Notes under the pieces: model-generated
What the model was told of the DNA's origin: nothing
Databases searched by the model: none
What the model saw: the letters and a program-made list of their open reading frames with translations, nothing else
Part shown: in pieces, positions 10,919-20,969 of the stretch
How positions within the stretch are numbered: position 1 is the first letter of the stretch
Layout of the letters: the number at the start of each line of letters is the position of its first letter
Assembly: GCA_001465935.1 (NCBI GenBank)
Contig: LNKV01000052.1
Span: 1-64,000 of the forward strand
Length of the DNA: 64,000 bases
Reading direction: 5' to 3'
DNA from: Clarireedia homoeocarpa
Taxonomy: Eukaryota > Ascomycota > Leotiomycetes > Helotiales > Rutstroemiaceae
Program-made: the position numbers and the translations under genes

Positions 10919-11400
10919 TAGGCTGCGGCAGAAGCCCAGTGGGCGGGCTGCTGACCCTTTGGAGCCCCACTGGGTGGGCTGAGAAAATGAAAACCCGGCC
11001 CATTACCCAGTAGGTTACCTATTACCTAGTAGGTAATAATTTGGGTTATAGGTAATAGGCAATAACTAATCTATTATAAGACTACAATAGAGTTGAGAAT
11101 ATATAAGTAATATTTTAACTAAACAAAATCACAAGTTCAATTTTCGGTACAAAGTATAGTAGAAAGAGTATATTTTTGAGATTAGTAGAAATTATTTTCT
11201 ATATAACTTCTTAGTCTAAAATAGGCCCTAGGTTCTTGGCAGCCTATTGGTTCTTGGCAGCCCGCTGGGTTCTTGGCAGCCCACTGGGTAACCCATGGGC
11301 GGGACAGCCCATTGTCCCATTACCCGCCCAGCCCATGGGGACCCAGTGGGCGGGACAAGAAGTGGAAAACCCGGCCCATGGGGCCCCACGCCGCAGCCTA
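10919..11400. mobile_element. GC-ended inverted-repeat element (MITE-like)
   Basis: The left end (C)TAGGCTGCGGC and right end GCCGCAGCCTA(G) are exact inverted repeats. Subterminal zones on both sides carry many short motifs: CCCAGTGGGCGGG, CCCATGGG and AAACCCGGCCCAT. Near 11230-11288 there are three tandem copies of about 19 bp starting TTCTTGGCAGCC. The middle is AT-rich. There is no transposase frame. Flanks do not show a clear 8-bp duplication. The TA at both outer ends could be a 2-bp target duplication, so the superfamily (hAT-like or Tc1/mariner-like) is left open. Confidence 0.6.
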
Positions 11401-12445
11401 GTTGATTTTCAAGTCAAGTCGCTGAATAATTATCAATTTCAAGCCTGGGCAAAGAGTATTAATCCTTAGCAACAGCTAGTAACTAAGTGTAACTAAGCTA
11501 GGCTATAGATCAGGTTGTCGGGCTCAACAGTTTACTACTAAGATAAACTAGGTTAGGCTATTGAGTCTATTCGGAGCCCATAAAGTATTCAGAGCTTCAG
11601 CCGCGAAGTAGTTGAAATAAAGGCATTAAGATCGAAGGAACATGTTTTCAGCACGAATAGTCTTAAATGCTTTAGCTTGACGACTGAGCTACTTGTCGAA
11701 TAGCTGTAAGTTCGTCTGTAATTGCTTGTTTCATTGTCCGAATCTTAATGAAGAAGTGAAGGAAGTAAATGAAGTGATATTGTTTGACGAAAGAAAGAGT
11801 CGAAGGAAGAACAAGCAAATACTTGAAAGCAGTTGCTTCGGGGAGCGGATTTAGGACGAATCGCTTAAGAATAAGGGGTTGATTTGATTGCAAGTCATAG
11901 CTAGGTGGGGTAATATAGCCATGTAGATTAATTCGAGGGGGACATACGAATCCGGAAGGTGGGATACGGTTCGTATCAGTGCCCAACGTGGGGTAATAAC
12001 ACATGGTAGGTGAGTAAGTAGGGTTATACAGCTCGAGAGAAAGAGGTAGTCGTCTCAGCAGAATTAGCACACTGATAGAAGTGACTTGATGGGACGTACA
12101 AATCAAGAGAAATGAGCATCGGTTGCGAAGCGCCATATGTACAAAGCGTCTCCGGTGAGTTTCGAACACTGATACTCAGACGTCGGCCCGCTTCAGAGGA
12201 ATAATAATCAGAGCCTCTTTAGCTTGAAGGCTACAATCCGGCCTTTACTATGCTCTGATCCGCTAGCTAACCCTGGTACGGCTATTTACGGGATGCCCGT
12301 AGGGCCCGGGGAGACTGTAAAAAAGAACCCTCAGCCGAGTCTTTCTACAACCGTCTCTCTAGTAGCAACGTGCATATCTGGACTTAGGAACCTATGGAAT
12401 TGAGCACACAGGTATTCAGCTGCCTACGTTCTGACCACAGGGTAT
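11401..12445. other. Gene-free stretch between mobile elements
   Basis: A long reverse open frame (12169-11672) runs through this region, but its composition shows no domain and it starts in repeat-like sequence. I take it as chance. A GC-richer block at about 12180-12350 also looks repeat-derived. No gene can be supported. Confidence 0.35.
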
Positions 12446-12659
12446 AGTACTGTCGGTTCAGTGTATTTACTGAACTACGGAAGGGATACTACAGGATATT
12501 GGATACGCGCTGTAGTATAGTAGTTAGTACGGGAGAGGGGGTCTATATAGTTTAGAGAATTCAACCCGATTCAACTGCGTTACTTGGTCCCAATTGTGAC
12601 TAAGTGTGGTGCCACGAATCGGTTCCATCTACAGCTGTACTAAGCTAACCGACAAGTAC
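12446..12659 (+). mobile_element. Solo LTR with target-site duplication
   Basis: A 204-bp LTR (12451-12654) begins TGTCGGTT and ends AACCGACA, perfect 8-bp inverted ends with the canonical TG..CA. It is bracketed by an exact 5-bp direct repeat AGTAC at 12446-12450 and 12655-12659. Having its own matched duplication shows it is a solo LTR left by recombination between LTRs, not the partner of the LTR at 1-235. No gag-pol remains are next to it. The superfamily (Copia or Gypsy) cannot be told from an LTR alone. Confidence 0.9.
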
Positions 12660-13566
12660 GAATAAGAGGACTGATTACTTCTTAGTGAAATACTCGTGCG
12701 CAAATCACCTCCCCAGTTGAGTGTTTTATACCACTCCTGGCGATGTAATTTACCGTATACGAAGTAAGCAGAGTTCAATATAATGTGACAAGACCACTAA
12801 TGAAAGTGTTGAATGACCTTAGAATATTGAACTACCGAACTAAAGCTATATACAGGAGGAAGAAGAGGCCTTTATATAGAACCACAGGGCACAAGCCTAA
12901 GCTTAGCGATGCCCTTAGTGAAGCACACGACTCAGGTGCAGCTACGTGTGTACACGACTCAGGTGCGAAACGGTACAAGTCGTCACAAAAGTCTCTATAT
13001 CCAAAAGCACTTCAAGATCGTCTTCTAGTCTAGGTTTTTGTACTGTATCTACAAGGGCTCTTAAACGAACTTGATTTTTTGAAAAAATCATTGATCGTAA
13101 TATTTGTTGTACATCAAAATTGTATAAGTATTATATAGTAATATTGTATATCTCCGATATACAGTTCAAATTTGTAAAGCGTTGGTCAGATAGTAAAAAG
13201 CGTTAGTCGTTTAGTAAAACCCTTAATATGGGTTATCTAGTTCGGTACTAAACTCTTAAGTGAGACTAAGGTTTTAGGGCCCTGTTTGGTTATATAATTC
13301 ACCTCCTCTGCCTACATTGTCGCCGTACACTTAGTATACGGCCAGTCCGTACCGTTTTTGAGGATATAAAACTGTAGTATCAGTTTCAATATCGCAAACT
13401 ATACGGGATCTACTATTACACTAGCGCATACAGCGGGCGTGCACTATTGTACGGGCACACTACTGAAAGCACTGGCTAATAGACATCTTCGTTACCCCCT
13501 GATCCAAAGAACTTCTCTTTCTTTTAGATCTTATAATAGATCACATCGTCAATTCGTAGTATCAAC
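12660..13566. other. Gene-free stretch upstream of the UstYa-family gene
   Basis: Mostly AT-rich. A frame at 12785-13033 contains a duplicated HDSGA phrase, but I see no signal peptide and do not call it a gene. Promoter elements of the UstYa-family gene should lie in the last few hundred bases. Confidence 0.4.
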
Positions 13567-14627
13567 ATGGACGACGTGACAGACGACAAAGAAGAACTAC
13601 TCCAAAAATGCCCATCTTGTGGGGGTGGATACGATGAATCCTCAGCACCTCACAGTCACAAGATGCGCTGGATAGCCATACTTTTATTTCATACTGCAAC
13701 TATCATTATGACGATCTTTATAACAAAGTCAATATATGAACCACGAACAAGAACACACTTGTCGGTGCCGTTTAATTCCACAGACCATGATTCCCACCTA
13801 GTAAGAACAGTTACATGTGAGCATACCCCAAAGTGGCACACGGGCACAAAGATTGATCGCAGGCTCACAAGTTCACATCAGCATCATTGAACCACCACTC
13901 TTATTTCAAAGTGGAGGCTCTTCCCGCCAACTACTGGAACCCAGAACTGTACTTCGGCGACCCCACCTACGAGTCTGATCGTGCCTGGAACGCTTTAATC
14001 TATCGTGAGCTCTTGACTCTGTAACAAATTTTATTCATTATCACCAGAACTGATGCCTATCTGATACAGCAAGGTCATTTCGTATTCACAAGGACGAGGC
14101 TGCGCGCCGGAACATAATAGATAGTGTTCTTGTGCAGCCTGGAGAAGATTTCGGTACAATGTTGGAAGTTATGCACAATCTTCACTGTCTCGTAAGCATC
14201 TACCTCTTCTGGGACACTTCTAGTCCATCTAACTATGATGCTCGTCATGTAGAGGCGAATTCGCCATATGCTCTACCCGGATTACTACTGCCCTAATGCA
14301 TCGACTGAAGAAACGGAGTACAACCGTGTTCATTCGTGTGAGTCCATCAATCAATATCCCCTTTTTTATCGAGCGATGGCACTTATGGAAAGAGGCTGAA
14401 TAAGAAACGACACAGTTCACTGTCTTGAGTCGATAAGGACATCAGTGCAATGCTACTCTGAGTTGAACCCACACCCATACTACTGGTCGAACAACAAGTA
14501 CCATCCGGTCACTTTTAGTTCGAAAGTTACGCGTCAATGTACTGACTGGAAGTCGCTGCAGCAGGTTTTGGAATCGTGGAACTTTCGAAGCGAGGATTTA
14601 ATGCCTGGCACGGGACCTGTGAGCTGA
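13567..14627 (+). CDS. UstYa-family (DUF3328) membrane oxidase-like protein
   Basis: Five exons give 264 residues: 13567-13800, 13863-14004, 14070-14191, 14253-14337 and 14416-14627. Introns are 61-78 nt with good donors (GTAAGA, GTGAGC, GTAAGC, GTGAGT). The protein has a short cytosolic N-terminus with a CPSC motif, one membrane helix at about 34-54, then a lumenal domain with the two HxxHC motifs that define the family: HNLHC (161-165) and HSFHC (193-197). Between them lies MLYPDYYC. UstYa-type proteins are thought to catalyse oxidative cyclisation or other oxidations, best known from ribosomally made cyclic peptides (ustiloxin type) and other fungal metabolites. No precursor peptide, tailoring enzyme or transporter is adjacent, so the substrate is unknown. 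All exons stay open, so the gene looks intact in a repeat-rich setting. Confidence 0.85.
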
Positions 14628-15572
14628 ACAGCAATATACGTGAGGGAGTGGCGGGAGGTTGAGTTCATGCTTGCGTGCAGAATCTTATTATCAACTGTAG
14701 CAATATATAAATAACATACCCATCTTGATGGCCATTGGCTCACAAGAAATGATTATGAGAAGAACTACTCCCGCATAAATTAACGAAAAAAATGAAATCT
14801 CCAAGAGCTCTTTTCGTATCAAAGAAAAGCACTACCTTACTAGCATTTGCAGTGAGATCATAAAGATAGTAAGACATGTACAAAAGAGACGTCGTTCAAG
14901 CTTACTTTGGTAGCTTACTTCGGCACGGATCCTCCCGTGCATCGAATCCGGCAACGCACCCAACCCAGTAGCAAATCGAAAGCACAAAATACTCGGTTAT
15001 TCTTATCTACTTGTCTCCATTGACGCTGGATTCCATAGATAATATTTCTAGGAACCAGTATACGCAAAAGCTTCCAAATAAAAGTGTGGGGTCATCAAGC
15101 TAGGTGTGGGACTAACTGTAGCAAATCTGAGAGACGAGACGATATGAAAAGGCCGACCCCAAGGACGAGCAGAGCAGGTGCAAGAAAGGCAACTCAAGCA
15201 GTAAATCTACGTTCGATTTAAACCATGGTTCAATAGAAGATAGTTGTTTGTATATGAAACAAAGAACGTTAAAAAGCGCCAATACAACGCTCTGTCACTG
15301 AACAACGCTTCCAAGCAACACCCTTCACACTGAACAACGTCATTATGGGCCGGCAATCAGCACAGAAGATGTTGCTATATAAAGTCCTTGCCTTCCCCCT
15401 TGGAATAGAGAATCAGCATTCATAACTCAAAGACATTTCTTGTAAGTTTGAAGAATAGCTGAGGTGTTATGAAATTCTTGACTGAAAAGAAGTGTGAACC
15501 ATCTTCATAGTTGGAAAATCCATATCTATTCAAGCCAATTTTACTTTAAGTTGATCACTTCTGTTTAAGAAA
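14628..15572. promoter_or_regulatory. Intergenic region with TATA box for the RNase H-like gene
   Basis: No coding sequence seen. TATATAAA at 15376-15383 lies 190 nt before the ATG at 15573 and is a good core-promoter candidate. The rest holds nothing I recognise. Confidence 0.5.
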
Positions 15573-16532
15573 ATGGAGGCCTATCTCAAGGCTGAGCAAG
15601 ATTTGAAATCTCGCAAGAAAAGCGTGAAAATACATGAACGAACTTGGCGCATTCAAAAGCACAGTTTCATTCCGGAAAGATACTCCAACTGTGAAAGTCC
15701 CAGCGACTTCACCTACCACGATAAAGCATCTTCTTTGATCAGAGTGGATTTCACTGGCAGGGCACCTGATAAGAACACAATCGTTGTAGCTGTTGAGGAA
15801 GCTCATGCGCACAACGAAACAAGAGAAGTGACTGTGTCTTCATTCGGTGTCTACTTTAGCCCTGACTCAGTCTTGAATATGTACGGGCTCATCTCGCAAC
15901 ACAATGAGGAGACTCATCCGCGGGAATATTGCCTCTTATATGCCGTCATGCAGGCGATGGTCATCATCCGGGATAACAAAACGCTGTTGAGCTTTAGAGA
16001 CTTACCGAGTCGCAAGACCATTGTCATTCAGACAACCTCCAGTCATTTGCAACGGTGTTTTACAGAATGGTTCAATGAATGGGAAGCGAATCCCGAAATA
16101 CCAGCTTCTCAAAAACAATTGATGGCGGAAATCCATCATGTAATGGATGAACTCGCCGACCTTTATATGGAGGTTAGATTCTGGGAAGTCGACTGCATGA
16201 ACAATATCAAGGCCCAGGATCTTGCAAATCTTGCTCTCGAGATGGACCACGTGGATGAAATCCGAGCGGCGAAACAGCTCCTCTCTTTCTCGGGATCATC
16301 TACCTCACAGTCTGAAACATCCACCTTACCTTCGGTTCCTCACAAGACAGATTCCGAGGTATATAACCGACTGATGAACAGGTTCCTTGACTCGAAGATC
16401 GAGATAACTCTGAGGGATCTGCTCAGCCTGCATCCTGATCCAGATGTGGCAGGACGCATGGTAGAACAGGCCATTGGTGCAAATACTGAAGTGAGTGTGG
16501 CTGAAATTCGCAGCTTCATGGGAATGAATTAG
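15573..16532 (+). CDS. RNase H-fold protein lacking the usual catalytic acids
   Basis: A single open frame of 319 residues. Residues of about 52-225 follow the RNase H pattern of fungal homologues: VVAVEEAHAHNE (strand 1), FGVYFSPDSVLNMYGLI, YCLLYAVMQAMVIIRD (helix A), RKTIVIQTTSSHL (strand 4), a W-rich helix, and VRFWEVD..N..AQDLANLAL. In active enzymes the strand-1 and strand-4 acids (D in VDGA and TDS) and the helix-A acid (AEL) chelate metal. Here these positions read E/E, T/S and L, so catalysis is doubtful. After a serine/threonine linker, residues 255-319 form a second small helical segment (ITLRDLLSLHPDPDVAGRM) of unknown role. Degraded relatives follow at 17010-17850. It could be a domesticated or pseudo-enzyme, for example nucleic-acid binding without cleavage. 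Fold assignment is by pattern. Confidence 0.7.
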   Translation: MEAYLKAEQDLKSRKKSVKIHERTWRIQKHSFIPERYSNCESPSDFTYHDKASSLIRVDFTGRAPDKNTIVVAVEEAHAHNETREVTVSSFGVYFSPDSVLNMYGLISQHNEETHPREYCLLYAVMQAMVIIRDNKTLLSFRDLPSRKTIVIQTTSSHLQRCFTEWFNEWEANPEIPASQKQLMAEIHHVMDELADLYMEVRFWEVDCMNNIKAQDLANLALEMDHVDEIRAAKQLLSFSGSSTSQSETSTLPSVPHKTDSEVYNRLMNRFLDSKIEITLRDLLSLHPDPDVAGRMVEQAIGANTEVSVAEIRSFMGMN

Positions 16533-17009
16533 GGACCCGATATGTCATTCGCGGGCATACGAGGCTGAGGGCTGTATTTCTGATGTAGGTCGACTTATGC
16601 ATCTACAGACGGTCCACTAAGGAAAATGTAAGAGTCTCATTTATCGCGAATCAAAAATCTATTTAAGAAAAGTCAATAGCTATGCCTATGATTTTGGACG
16701 TGAAGCTTGCCGGCGAATGATTGAGATTGACCCGGGGTCATGTTCTTTAGAGCTCTGAATACACAAGGAATGGGTAACAGGTTATTTTCCTCAACAGCAG
16801 TTGCCCCTTGCAAGTGTACCGTACTGTTGGGATATCACTTTTTACCTCTCATCAAACGTCTTTACTCATCGAGAATGGAGACCCAATGCAACCATGATAA
16901 TCTGGTTCCCACGCAGTTTCCTCTAAGTCGAATTCTCACCATATTTAATTCCAACCGCTGTAGCAAACTCTTCTCCTACAATTAAAATTTCCCTGAAAGT
17001 CTTGACCAA
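16533..17009. other. Intergenic stretch
   Basis: An open frame at 16740-16985 has no recognisable features. This is probably the 3' flank of the RNase H-like gene plus decayed duplicated sequence. Confidence 0.4.
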
Positions 17010-17280
17010 GATGAGTCGCCCCGTTGTCGCCGTGTCTCCGACTGACAAGTTCTCTTTGATCCCGTCGGAAAAATGCGGTCCTATCTATTAAAGCTGTACA
17101 GGATCGTGATAACTTAAATCATCTGCCTTCCAAAGAAGCACATCGTTGTGCCCGCGATATCGCTGACCTCCTCATCAAGGTCAAATTTACTGACGGTTGA
17201 TCTGGGATGTTGAGGATCTCGACCAAAACACCTTACTGTGAGGAGAACTATAGGGCGGTATCATTGAATAATCGGACGAA
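17010..17280 (+). pseudogene. Fragment of an RNase H-like paralogue
   Basis: Short frames near 17090-17200 (KEAHRCARDIADLLIKVKF) resemble the helix-strand segment MDELADLYMEVRF of the intact gene at 15573-16532. Stops and frame changes break the rest. It lacks both ends of the domain. Confidence 0.4.
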
Positions 17281-17285
17281 CAACA

Positions 17286-17860
17286 TTGCCCCCAATGTCT
17301 GCTCCGGTAGATGTTGAGGCCCTAGTCTACAGAAATCATCTTAGCGGAATGTCTATGCTTCGTCCTTTTGCTGGTGCATCTCCCAATCAAGCTTCTGTTG
17401 TCGTAGCTGTCGGTAGCGCATGCTATGGAGATGGGACCCCCACAGCGAAAGGAGCTTTTGAGACATATTTTGGTCCTTCATCTCACTTAAACACATATGG
17501 ATTACTTGCAGAACGTGGAAGGCAAACAATAATCATTGCAGTACTCGAAGAGGTAATCCAAACACTTACCCTGGTTTAGAGCTGGAGGCTGTTATCGGAT
17601 TGGAGACTGCAGCCTGATAGCAGAAAGGAAGCCATCATCATGATAGATGCGTATGTTGTGCATCGCCTCTTTCTTCTGAGATTGCGAAAGTACGGACCTA
17701 TTACTAACAATAGCCCCCTTGTTTCAAATCAAGATCAATTGCTTTTGGTTGCTATACTTTGCTTGGAGCTACAGAAAAAAGATGTTTGGATGAAGTTCTG
17801 GCGCCCCCTTAAAAATCGCCCACGAAGCCGATGACCTAGCGAGGCTGTGTTTATCTCAAA
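17286..17860 (+). pseudogene. Degraded RNase H-like paralogue
   Basis: The first open frame (17286-17579) gives VVVAVGSACYGDG followed by YFGPSSHLNTYGLL, the same strand-1 region as the gene at 15573. Here the first catalytic position is G and helix A lacks its glutamate. After a stop or unspliced intron at about 17555-17579, the frame at 17605-17834 continues with IIMIDAYVV (like TDS.YVV) and VWMKFWRP. A frame change in a C-run near 17803-17820 separates it from EADDLARLC. The domain order is retained but the reading frame is not, so this is a dead copy. Confidence 0.6.
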
Positions 17861-19671
17861 CGGCTAAACGGCACCACATACTCACAAACTCCGGGCCAAT
17901 AAAGCTCGCACGAAAAATTGACCTTGATGTTGGCTATGCAGTCTACATGGAAGCAAAAGGAGTATACGCTATCATACATGCAGTTCTTAGGGGGGATGAT
18001 TCCTGCTCGGATTTTGAGATGTTATTTGGAGAAAAACAGTATCATGATTGGACCAATTGGGCTACGTATAGAGTTGCACAGGTCCTTGTCTATCTTTCTT
18101 TACGGACACTACATGCTCATCCTACCACTCAATCCATTGCAGCTGGCATCGTATTGGGGTTTTTTTTCTGGTGGAGGATGAAGATGAAGTAGACATATGA
18201 CTATGAAGAAATATCTACCGCGATGTAGAAACGACCGAAAACATCCCGATGGCTGTCGATCTGATTGTTACTTATCTTCATGTTTACAAGATTTCTATTC
18301 CAAGACAAGGAGCTGTGGTAAATACATTGGGGTGAACAGGGGAGCACTGCAGGTCAACGGCTAGCTTTCGAGAGATTATGAAAGGGGTGGTCAAGAGGCC
18401 GCGTAGCAATTTTGGGTAAATTCCGCACACGTGCTTCCACAGACCACAGCTTTGACCACTTTGAACATCACCGTTCAAATGCACATGACACCCGACCGAG
18501 AGATCTGTATCCATGCTTCAAACCGCTCTGTATCCATGCTTCAAACAGCTCGGGATGACTGATGTGACGAAGACCTCTTTTCTTTTTGATCACCTGTTGC
18601 ATTCCAGTACTTCTTTTTTCCAGGTACCGTACGAAGTACTGGGTCAGCCGAAACACGGATAGCGCCACCAACTCGAAATCTACAAAGTACAGTACACGCC
18701 CATCACTATCACCGCCAACATCAATATCAATATCAATATCAATATCACTATCACTGTCACTGTCACTGTCACTGTCACTGTCACTGTCACTATCACTATT
18801 TACCTTCGTCATCACCCCACCCCTCCCTCCCCCTTCCCAAATAGTCACACTACACCTCCCCCTTTTCCCGTCTCCTATCCATCTCATCTCACCTCATCCC
18901 CTCGTCCCCTCCAGACACTGCGGTAATAACATTTCTTTTTCCATCACATCTATTCCCGCGCTAACCAACCGCTTCTCTTTGCTTTTCCGTACCGAGTACT
19001 CACTCACCCTTTCCCTCTTCTCCCTCCCCTTCCCCTTCCCCTTCCCCTTCTAACACACCCGACACACCTCAACACAGATTTCACAGACCAGCCTCTTCCG
19101 CCCATCTAATCCACCTCTCCACAGCCCATCCATCCGTCATCTAGACCCCCAAACCTTACCACCCTCCAGCCCAACCCTACCACCCAAAAAACCGCCCGTG
19201 CACTCCACACCGACCCGAAACCTCTCCCCATCAACCAACAACCAAAAAAAAAAGTACGGTACTGTGCAGTAGCAATCCCCACCCCACTCTAGATCTCCAC
19301 TCCCGCTTGATCTGACGGTTCGGTCTTCTATTAGTTCTGTTGGTTGCCAGGGATACCTACCGTACGCACGAGCAATTCTGCATGTTGCATTTGCTGCAGT
19401 GTAAGTGTGTGGGTTTTGGGGCCCTTGGGGAGCGAAGGCTAACGGTGTTGGGAATGGATGTTATGCATAAGGATTCACATGTGCGTGTTTGTTTGTCAAT
19501 AGCAACAAGGGAAGTAACTTAAGTTAAGAGATTCGGTACGCTTCAGAAAAAGTAAAGTGTGCTTTTGATCTAACTTCGTTGCCTTCGTGATTTAGTCATT
19601 CATTACACTACGCTTCATTGGCCCCGGAAATACTAGGCAATAAGTGGCGACGATGTGAGAATAATATCCCC
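17861..19671. other. Intergenic stretch with simple repeats
   Basis: No supported gene. 18719-18799 is a hexanucleotide array (ATCAAT units grading into CACTGT units), whose apparent S-D or L-S ORFs are artefacts. 19025-19051 is a CCCCTT array. Polypyrimidine-rich sequence covers 18800-19250. The frames at 17918-18192 lie in the flank of the dead RNase H-like copy. Confidence 0.6.
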
Positions 19672-20969
19672 TCACAATTCATCGTCCGAGCTCCCTTCAG
19701 TTTCTGATCCGTCTACGGGTCCAGGCGCAGGAGCAGATTTCGGCGCCGGATTTGCCTTTTTCACAAATGGTAAGTTTCTGGTTGGTGGGAGTACCTTTGG
19801 CGCGGGTTTAGCGGGAGATGGTGGTGATGGTGGTTCATCATCTGGACTATCTTCTACAACATGTTTCTTACTTGCAGTAGGACGAGACTCTTGTGGTGGT
19901 TCATCAGCCTCATCCTCTGTCGCGGTATTATCGACGTCAGATGGTTCAGGTGTTTGTTGATCCTGCTTGTCTGATTCGTCGTCTGACTCCGGCTCTGGTT
20001 CGTCGATGTCCATCTTATCGAATCCGGAATCCGAATCATCCGAGCTTTGGACTTCTGCGTCTTTCGCGGCTTTACGCTTGCCTGTCCTAGATGTACCTGC
20101 GGTTCTATTTGCTCCTGAGCGGGCGGATTTAATGGCCTCTAGTTTCTCTGGGTCAACGGTGGCGCAGGAGAGTAATCTTTGTTGGTCTCGGATCTTCAAT
20201 TTCTTCTCATTCAGAAGTAGGGCGAACTTTTCGAACAGCTCCGTTTCATAGTCTGCCTTGGCCTTATTCAGCTCCTTGAAATGCTCGTTCAATTTGTCCA
20301 GCGTCTCCTGTTGCTCCTTGTACTTGATTTGCAATGATTCCAGCTCGGACTTTGACGATTCAGAAGATTTTATTGTCAGAGCGCACCAATCGAACAGGCT
20401 GATTTCGTCCGCGGCGTTGGTGTCTTCCGTAAGTTTGATTGCTCCAAGGCGTTGCTAAGGACAGTTAGTGTATGTGATCGTAGAAGTGTGCCGGTTATAG
20501 AACATATTAAACATACTTTGATTCCTTCTGTGACTTTTTGTATGACAAGGGTCATTGTAGTGCCCTCCACTTTGGCATGAACTTCCACCCCTCCTGTCAC
20601 ATTTGCCTGCGCCCCCTTGGTCGATTCGCCGAACAACAAGGAGGATAATATTGAGCTCCATTCTTCGTCGCTACACGGGGAGTTCTTCGCCTTGAGTGAG
20701 GATACCCGGCTGTCTTTTACTAATAAAATGAAAGAAGTTAAAATTAGCTTCCGAGTTAATGCATGAATTTAGGGACCAAGGGCCATTATTGCAGCCGGAC
20801 GATCAGTGGCTATCTTACATGAGACCGTAAATGCAGATTCATTGTCCGTTCCAATCAGCTTGACATCTAGAGGCTGCGACCCGGCAGTTTCGACGTGAAC
20901 AAGCACAAACTCATTCTCATTCGTGGCGCTTGAGGCGATGCGTAGAACCGCCGGGAGATCCTTCGCCAT
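19672..20969 (-). CDS. XRCC4/Lif1-like non-homologous end-joining factor
   Basis: Three exons, 20969-20819, 20719-20517 and 20454-19672, give 378 residues. Splice sites are GTAAGA..TTAG (phase 1) and GTATGT..TTAG (phase 0). The N-terminal 115 residues form the XRCC4-like head (VLRIASS..EFVLVHVE..QPLDVKLIG, then LKDSRVSSLKAKN, then GGVEVHAKVEG..TLVIQKV). Residues of about 150-210 form a long heptad coiled coil (KYKEQQETLDKLNEHFKELN). The rest is a disordered acidic and phospho-site-rich tail with an RKAAK nuclear signal. Family members bind DNA ligase IV through the coiled coil during double-strand break repair. An in-frame upstream ATG at 21092 would add 41 residues; I prefer 20969 because homologues begin close to VLRI. 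It is transcribed divergently from Byr4. Confidence 0.82.

Noticed and set aside
11672..12169. 165-codon reverse open frame
   Set aside because: No start context, no domain, no conserved composition, and it lies in repeat-derived sequence.
1..12654. A 12.6-kb LTR retrotransposon bounded by the two LTRs
   Set aside because: The right LTR has its own matched AGTAC duplication and the left one is followed by TAGAG; there is no gag-pol between them.
12785..13033. Candidate peptide precursor next to the UstYa-family gene
   Set aside because: It has one duplicated HDSGA phrase but no signal peptide and no regular Kex2-bounded repeats.
18468..18887. ORF encoding an S-D repeat protein
   Set aside because: Created by the hexanucleotide microsatellite; flanks have no coding features.
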